Positions 57,964-64,000 of a DNA stretch of 64,000 bases are shown piece after piece. Location of the stretch: assembly GCA_963693305.1 (NCBI GenBank), contig OY855915.1, positions 6,872,607 through 6,936,606 on the forward strand, read 5' to 3'. A program made the position numbers and the translations under genes. The first letter of the stretch is position 1; each line of letters starts with the position of its first letter. Under the pieces are notes generated by a model that was not told the DNA's origin, did no database searches, and saw only the letters and a list, made by a program, of their open reading frames with translations. The stretch is from Meandrina meandrites (taxonomy: Eukaryota > Cnidaria > Anthozoa > Scleractinia > Meandrinidae).

Positions 57964-58893
57964 ATGTCCAATAAAACAACTCCTATTATTCCTTGCGACG
58001 TGGAAGATGACAAACGAAACTACGGATCGTTCTACAACGAAGTTGCTTTCTCAACCTCTATTGTTATTATTGTTTTATCACCGATAGCAGTTGTGGGAAA
58101 TACGCTGATTTTGGCGGCAATTTGGAAGAAGATGTTTGCGAGAACACCATTCCATATTCTTCTGAGTGGATTAGCAATCACTGATTTGTGTACGGGACTT
58201 ATCGCCCAGCCTTTGTATTCCATTGGAACCGTGATCTATGTAGCAAAGCCTTGGGTAGCCGACGATATCCCAGTGCTTAACATGCTCAATGCCATAAACA
58301 CAATCGGCGAGTGTAGTGCCATTTACTCTCTTTCTATCACGGTTCTTCTTGTAACACTTATGTCCATTGAACGATGGCTGCACATGTCTCGACGAGCCTT
58401 GGTTACATCGAGTCGTGGATGTGTTACTGTTGTCATCCTGTTGATCATTCCTATTCCCATAGTTGCTTTCCGCGTATATCAAAGGTGTGGAGGTGCATTA
58501 GATATAATGATTATCACATTCCTACTTTCATGTTATCTAACCACGTCCTTCGCCTATATTAAAGTTTACCGAATTATTCGTCGTCACCAACATCAAGTCC
58601 AAGCAAATGAAACATCCCACAATTTTGGTCAACCGGCAATAGACCTGGCGAAATACAAGAAATCTGTGGCCTCGTTGTTATATATCTTATTACTATTTTC
58701 TTTTTGCTTCTTGCCTTATATTGTCTATAGCGGCTTGTTTCTTAGTCTTGGGTTTAGTTCAGAAATATTTCTGGTCAACAGAGTTTCCATGGTGCTCTTA
58801 TTTTTGTCTTCCACGCTTAACCCAGGCCTTTACATTTGGAGAATGAATGATGTTCGTAATGGGGTCAAACAAATATTTTCCAGGGACGGCTGA
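57964..58893 (+). CDS. Receptor R13, class A GPCR (group IV)
   Basis: A 309-residue receptor and the last of the array. MSNKTTP start, acidic N-terminal segment, LAITD, ERW, loop block HNFGQPAIDLAKYKKSVAS, CFLP, NPGLY and tail IFSRDG. Small deviations: KKMFAR for KKTFVR after TM1, HQHQVQ for HQQQVQ, and MNDVRNG for MNDIRNG. Closest relative is P7, which it matches except for scattered substitutions. The ATG directly follows the GGAAGACC leader. Confidence 0.95.
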   Translation: MSNKTTPIIPCDVEDDKRNYGSFYNEVAFSTSIVIIVLSPIAVVGNTLILAAIWKKMFARTPFHILLSGLAITDLCTGLIAQPLYSIGTVIYVAKPWVADDIPVLNMLNAINTIGECSAIYSLSITVLLVTLMSIERWLHMSRRALVTSSRGCVTVVILLIIPIPIVAFRVYQRCGGALDIMIITFLLSCYLTTSFAYIKVYRIIRRHQHQVQANETSHNFGQPAIDLAKYKKSVASLLYILLLFSFCFLPYIVYSGLFLSLGFSSEIFLVNRVSMVLLFLSSTLNPGLYIWRMNDVRNGVKQIFSRDG

Positions 58894-59003
58894 AGAAACT
58901 CTCAAATTAAATTACCACTAAAATTGTAAATAGCAACCACGTAATATTTATGCCACTTTTTGCAGTTCATATCATACATGCAGTAGTGATGACATGATGT
59001 GAA

Positions 59004-59935
59004 ACATCATGAAACAAAACATAAAGTCAGTGCGGCCTCGACTCTCTTATTCCGCGCAGCCAACCTACCTAGCACCTGTGAAGGAAAAGCGCGCGAGACT
59101 AGTCACGTTACGGAAGCATTGACAGCCAATGGCTATCCATCAACAGTTATTTCTAACATTTTAAAAAAGAAGTCAGCTCCAACAACTCCTCCACCAGAAG
59201 AATTGGTGTCCATGTTCTTCAAATGGGCTGATCCATCAGACACATCCATGGGTTTCGCATGTCTTCCCTACATCCGCGGACTGTCTGAACCTCTTACCAG
59301 ATTACTCCGCAAAAATGACATTCGTGTTGTAAGTAAACCAGCTAAAACCTTGCAACAAGAATTTCCTTCTCCTAAGTTCAGGCAGCCCCTGGATCTCCAA
59401 TGCAATGTTGTCTACAAAATTCCGTGCGCTGACTGCAGTTGGTCTTATGTAGGAGAAACTGGCAGATGTTTTAAAACCCGAAGAAAGGAACATCAGCGAA
59501 ATCTTAAAAACTATACGAGAGGCTCGAACATTGCCAACCATGCTTGGCATAACAATCATTCTATTGACTTTGAGGGTGCTACTGTGATAGACAAAGGCAA
59601 TCACCGTGTTCGAAGAACTCTAGAATCTTGGCATACTGCCAAAACTGTCGGCGCCGATAACAATTCTAAACCATTACCAAGACAATATTCCATTTTATTG
59701 TAATTTTTACTTGTTATTCTATTTTATTGTAATCTTTACTTGTTCGTTAGTCCATTTTTTAGCTTTTCACACTTCTATTGTATTTTTAGTTTTTAATCTT
59801 TTCACACCCTCCCCTGCATATATTTCCAACCACGCGCTTACTATTCTTCATATTCGTTAAAGGCTATAGTAGAATAGCCGAAAGCTTATATTTTCTTAAA
59901 CTTTTTAACCAGAGAACGCTTTTTTACTCTTTTAC
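59004..59935 (+). mobile_element. Penelope-like retroelement 3' fragment with intact GIY-YIG reading frame
   Basis: Open frame from about 59005 to 59703. It starts in the C-terminal tail of the reverse transcriptase (HHETKHKVSAASTLLFRAAN), passes a linker, and ends with a GIY-YIG endonuclease domain: NVVYKIPCADCSWSYVGETG, then an RCFKTRRKEH helix, then SNIANHAW. In these elements the domain is expected to nick target DNA. The 3' UTR has a perfect hairpin GGCTAT/ATAGCC near 59863-59880 followed by CGAAAGC. The catalytic reverse transcriptase is missing, so this is a 5'-truncated copy. It is more intact than the copy at 41737-42665. Confidence 0.88.
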
Positions 59936-61041
59936 AACTTTTAAGGCCGTCAATAAATTGACCTGCATATAAAAGGTCAGAAAGTAATAACTGAATATCG
60001 CAGAAAATCCATTTATAATTAACAATTATTCACCGACACTGAGGTGAATAATTGTTTTAGTATATACCACACAAGTTGAATAACTAGCGGACCAAAACAT
60101 TACTTTCGGTACCCAAAGCAACGCGCGAAGCCATTTTGTTTCTCTTCGGCTGCTCGGAGGTGAGTAGTGCTTTGCTAATCACCTCCGAGTTAACCAATCA
60201 GCGCGCGCGGAAAGCACTATTCACTTGTGTGGTATATACTAAACCTTAATACCCCGTATAGAACTTTCGCATATTACAATATCGGGGAAAAACATAGAGG
60301 CAGGTAATTTATTGAACACTTAAAAAAATTAAACCTTATGGCAAAATAACAACAAAAGATCTGAACAAGTTTCCGACGTATGAGAATTAGATAAGAAACT
60401 CTGACAAAACAGCTGTTCCAGAACACTCGTTGATTACAATACTGAACAAAAACAAAGCTGCAGGTAATTTGCTGTTCTCTAAAAGATTTTAAAGCCTACA
60501 GCTGACAATACACACACTGGAAAAAATGGATCAATGTGTCTCCTTTGAGAAGGTATAAACGGCTAAAAGTAGCTGAGTTTAATTTCAATTTCGTAACGAT
60601 AAGCATTTGAACGCAAATCAGTGGATTTTAGCAATACTATAGTTACTCCTGCATACAATCCTTTATTTCTTATCATTAGAGGCCTATTAGCCATGTTATT
60701 CATGACTTAAAATCAATGTTATGTTATGGTAGTTATTTCCTAGTGATAAGTGATAATCGTTTTTTAGTTAGGATTGCTGTCTCTATACTTCCTGCTCTGT
60801 CAGTTTATTTTTCATTTTTTTTTTTTTTAAGTTGTAAAAGTTGTATTCTGATGTGGTGATACTTAGGGCGCAATATATTAAACGCCCGCACACTTAAGAC
60901 CTTGCTTCTTAAAATATCGATTGAGTTTTGTGGTCGTATCTAGTCTTAACAGTTTACTAGAATAAGACGAAACGTATACTTTAATGCCCACAGTTAGGGT
61001 CTCGATGCACCTGGAGAGAAGTATTTCCTTAGGTTGTTAGA
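59936..61041. other. Boundary region between the receptor array and the galactosyltransferase gene
   Basis: No gene seen. It contains two foldback structures (60021-60056 and 60056-60243) and then AT-rich sequence that should include the promoter and 5' UTR of the next gene. TTTCCTTAG at 61025-61033, just before the ATG, could be a 3' splice site for an upstream untranslated exon. Confidence 0.5.
60056..60243. mobile_element. MITE-like element with 20-bp inverted ends
   Basis: Ends TTTAGTATATACCACACAAG and CTTGTGTGGTATATACTAAA are perfectly inverted. The interior has an inverted pair around GGAGGTGA and TCACCTCC and a CCAATCAGCGCGCGCG block. A separate hairpin (AACAATTATTCACC arms) abuts it at 60021-60056. 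Confidence 0.8.
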
Positions 61042-63601
61042 ATGGCCAAACTAAGAGAGCTGAAAACACTTATGCTATGTATATTCATTGTCGCTGTTGT
61101 ACCTCTCATCGCCATGTTTTACTATGCTGTCAATTTTAAGCGATACACGAAAGTGGGAAGAGCATACGTGGGTATGTTCCACGATGATACAGGATGGATT
61201 AGACATCTTCAAGGAAAGCCTTTGTCCGGTTTGAACGCACCAGCATGGAACAATGAATTAACACACCAGGTAGCAAATGGATTAGCAATAAATCGTGATC
61301 AACAAAAACAAAACATTCATCGAAAGACATCCAATTCAGATGAAGCGAACTTAGCATCTAGGAATCGAAGCTTGTGTCCAGGTACATCTTCGACTCAAGG
61401 CAAGCCTTGCGTTTCCTTTTTCCGTTTTTCTTAACATACTTGCAAGTAGAAAGAATTAATTTTTGTGTAAGTCAAAAACTCATCTTTAGTTTATGTGCTG
61501 CTTTGTAAGTTAGTGCATTTAAATCGATAATGCAACTATATATTGAACTAATATTTCTTGAGGATGGTTATATTAGGCTATTGTAACATTTTCCATTTGG
61601 ATAGCCTTTTCACAGCTCTGTTTCAAAATGGTGCAGAATTAATCAATTACACTCCAGTTGCGAGAAATCACTGTCCTTGGGAGTGAAACTGTTGTATTAA
61701 ACATTTTCGCTTGTTAGAATTTTTAAAATAGTGAAAGGGCTAAATTAAGTGCAATAGAATATTTACAAAACACCGAACGTTTTCGACTATTACGTGACTT
61801 ATATTCGAAAACGTTCGATATTTTATCGTTCTGTTTTATATATTAATTTTCATACATTTCAAAACTCTTTTTGTACGAAACGTTTTTCACCATGCCTCGA
61901 TATTTCACGAAATTTCCTGTACTGTTATTTAGAGCTTATTGGCGTTATTATTAAAAAAATCGTACCGATTCAAAAACAACCAATCAGCAACGCGAGCTAA
62001 CGGGTAAGTCTGTTGTATTTTACGTATTTCCAAAATGCACGCAAGTATTGTTTACAGAGTACTTCATGTCCTACTGGGCTTTTAGACATTTTCATAAAAA
62101 AAATACTTCATATCTGATATAATTTTGTGTTTTGGTGGAATTTCATTTATGAGGACACTTTGTGATGCCTATCACGAGGAACATGAATCTCACTAACGTG
62201 CATTTCTGGACAAATCTGTACTATTTTTCAACAATTTTTAGCGAATAATTATCATTGCTATTTTGTTAGAGTGATTTTATTTAACCCGTGAAACAACATC
62301 TAACAATAGCGCGTAATAGTCAAAACTAAACAAAAGAAAGCAAATAGAATCAGTGTCTAATAGTATCTGAAAGTTTAGTTACTATTTCACTGGGTAAGTA
62401 AAATCACTCTAAGAAAACGTTTTTTAATGATTTTAATATTATTAAATCATTGCTTTGATAATTTTACTTTGCCAGTGAGACGTTTATACGTAGACCAATC
62501 AGTGCCTAAAATGGAAGATATTGAAAACAAAATGTCCAGTAAGTTTAATGGTTGGGTCGATGAGGGAGGCCGCTGGAAACCAACTAAATGCAAATCGAGA
62601 GTCAAGGTGATGTGTCACAGTTGAACTTGCACCATTCTTTCTGTAACCCGTTTTAACCTTTCTACTCCAGTTTTCAACCTTATTGCAGTCTCTTCAAGAC
62701 CAGATTACGTGTTCTAATTTACGATCTCTCAGCAGATGGCACTTATAATTCCATATCGCAATCGTTATGAACAGCTGTCAATCTTTTTACGACACATGCA
62801 CCCTATGTTAAAAAGACAGAATCTGGACTACAGGATTTTTGTAATAGAACAGGTATTTTGCTGTAAAGAATATTTAACGGTAACTAATTTTTAACCTTCT
62901 CAAGATTCATAAACGACTAATTTCTCCCTTACGTTATCAATACATTATCAAACGACAGGTGATGAGAATTGGGAAAACCATCAACTAGGGATCGAAGATT
63001 GTTCTATTAGCCTCTCTCTCTATAGAAGCCCCACTCTGGAAGTTCAATGTTGTTTAATAAGCCTCTCTCTCTCTTAAGCTTGGGCCAAACGAGGAAGAGA
63101 GTTGAATCTCATGAGAGTTTCTGTCAACTCTCATTGACTATCATCAACTCGGGCCAAACGAGAACGAGAGACTTTTGTAATAATTACTGGGCATGATCCT
63201 CCTAAAGCTCTCTTGTTATCCCTCTGCAATATATCGAACATTGCAGCCATGCACCAAAACATCAATGTGGAAGCGGCTGAAATCATCAATGTTATGCAGA
63301 GTAGAAAAATAAGGTTTTGGAAGGGTCAATAATTTTAATAGATAATCACTTCCAATTATGCTGAGACTGAGTAACTATCTATTAAATAATAGTAGCATTT
63401 TTTCACTAGGCAGGAGATACTACTTTTAATCGTGGCATGCTGTTCAACATTGGCTTTAAAGAAGCACTCAAGTTTGACCAGTACAGATGTTTTATATTTC
63501 ACGATGTAGACCTGATGCCTGAAAATGATCGTATAAAGTACAGCTGTCCGTCATCTCCAAGACATCTGTCAGTAGCTGTAGATAAATTTTATTATCGGCA
63601 A
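61042..63601 (+). CDS. B4GALT: Beta-1,4-galactosyltransferase family gene, 5' part (exons 1-4, continues beyond window)
   Basis: A Golgi type II membrane glycosyltransferase (GT7 family) expected to transfer galactose, or N-acetylgalactosamine in some invertebrate members, from its UDP-sugar to terminal GlcNAc. Four exons join in frame: 61042-61381, 62476-62606, 62736-62852 and 63410-63601, each bounded by AG/GT. Exon 1 gives a short cytosolic tail, a signal anchor at residues about 8-30, a luminal stem and the conserved SLCP. Exon 2 ends in GGRWKPTKCKSRVK, exon 3 has LIIPYRNR, exon 4 has FNRGMLFNIGF and the metal-binding DVD in FHDVDLMPENDR. The catalytic C-terminal exons (FGGV, WGWGGEDDD in the family) lie outside. 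The paralog cannot be assigned. Confidence 0.93.
61382..62475 (+). other. B4GALT intron 1
   Basis: A 1094-bp intron, GT at 61382 and AG at 62474-62475. It contains an inverted pair CGAACGTTTTCGA and TCGAAAACGTTCG at 61774-61817, likely the ends or core of a small repeat. Confidence 0.7.
62476..62606 (+). CDS. B4GALT: B4GALT exon 2
   Basis: 131 bases between TTTACTTTGCCAG and GTGATG. It completes the split codon from exon 1 (CP then VRRLYVD) and ends in phase 0. It encodes the stem-to-catalytic linker with GGRW and a family Cys in KPTKCKSR. Confidence 0.88.
62736..62852 (+). CDS. B4GALT: B4GALT exon 3
   Basis: 117 bases, phase 0 at both ends, between CTCAGCAG and GTATTT. Encodes MALIIPYRNRYEQLSIFLRH and then MHPMLKRQNLDYRIFVIEQ. 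IIPYRNR is the nucleotide-sugar binding strand of the family. The Val usual before A-I-I-P is Met here. Confidence 0.9.
62853..63409 (+). other. B4GALT intron 3
   Basis: A 557-bp intron. It has repeated GGGCCAAACGAG blocks near 63083 and 63153 within CTCTCTC-rich sequence, probably a small insertion. Confidence 0.6.
63410..63601 (+). CDS. B4GALT: B4GALT exon 4
   Basis: 192 bases, phase 0, between TTTTTTCACTAG and GTATAT. Encodes AGDTTFNRGMLFNIGFKEAL, a CFIFHDVDLMPENDR block with the DVD manganese-binding motif, and PRHLSVAVDKFYYRQ. The last residues before the splice site match the family position where the next exon brings LPY and FGGV. Confidence 0.9.
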
Positions 63602-64000
63602 GTATATAAACATGAAATTTATATCTTAAAATTTCCGCAGGTTCAATACTAAACAGCTTTTCCCTATAAACTGTAGTCAGTACATATGTATGGGAGCGAA
63701 TTTTTAATTACGTAATCAGCTAGTAAAGTTAGGAAATGATGCAGTTTGAAAGCTTTCCGACTTGAAGAAACCTTGTGCTACTCTTACGTACGGTAACTAT
63801 CTAGTTTTATAAATCTTTAGTCATATATCCGTCGCTGCCACATGATGTTTAGGTATTTTGCTAAGGTCATATGAGCATAGCCATGACGTCAAATTACATT
63901 TTGTTTCTTCATTCTATAAAAGAAATTAAAACTTTCGATTTTTCCAACCCATTCTTGTGATTGCAACAGCCCTCGTTAGCATGCTCGTTTGTAACAGTGT
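63602..64000 (+). other. B4GALT intron 4, incomplete
   Basis: Begins with GTATAT. No further exon of the family was found before the window ends. Confidence 0.6.

Noticed and set aside
59860..59900. Hammerhead ribozyme at the Penelope 3' end
   Set aside because: CGAAAGC is present but no CTGATGA core or matching stems were seen nearby.

Overview
The window is animal nuclear DNA, most likely from an anthozoan cnidarian and probably a stony coral. The organism is inferred from AT-rich DNA, intronless rhodopsin-class GPCR genes in tandem, Penelope-like, PIF/Harbinger and hAT-like elements, and an intron-containing beta-1,4-galactosyltransferase. No species-diagnostic gene is present.

Positions 1-58900 hold one cluster of single-exon class A GPCR genes. 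I count 13 intact receptor genes (R1-R13) and nine broken or fragmentary copies (P1-P9). All but R3 and fragment P5 lie on the + strand. The proteins share GN in TM1, LAxTD in TM2, ERW in place of DRY in TM3, an intracellular loop 3 block around NFGQPAIDLAKYKKSVAS, C/SF/LLP in place of CWxP in TM6, and NPGLY/F in TM7. They fall into four groups. Group I: R1, R2, R5, R8, P1, P3. Group II: R4, R6, R7, P2. Group III: R3, R9, with P5 by position. Group IV: R10-R13, P6-P9. Short second extracellular loops and no Cys at the usual TM3 position recall the melanocortin/EDG/cannabinoid/adenosine (MECA) side of class A. Ligands cannot be read from the sequence; a chemosensory or peptide/lipid-sensing repertoire under birth-and-death evolution is an inference.

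The cluster grew by duplication of whole gene-plus-flank units. Positions 1-3110 match 15365-17470, and 2973-5697 match 7370-10157, so R1 is a mosaic of two duplication histories. Because flanks are repeated, several mobile elements can be recognised from paralogous empty sites: a Harbinger derivative at 601-1617 (TTA duplication), an unrecognised retroposon at 3765-4610 and 8161-9050 (15-bp duplication), a TIR element at 52395-53018, a Penelope-like fragment near 41737-42665 and a 5'-truncated L1/Tx1-like LINE at 17774-18280. A LINE of the CR1/L2/jockey type splits receptor pseudogene P3. Many small foldback elements lie between genes.

The right edge (61042 onward) leaves the array. Four exons of a beta-1,4-galactosyltransferase-family gene can be joined in phase, and the gene runs off the window.
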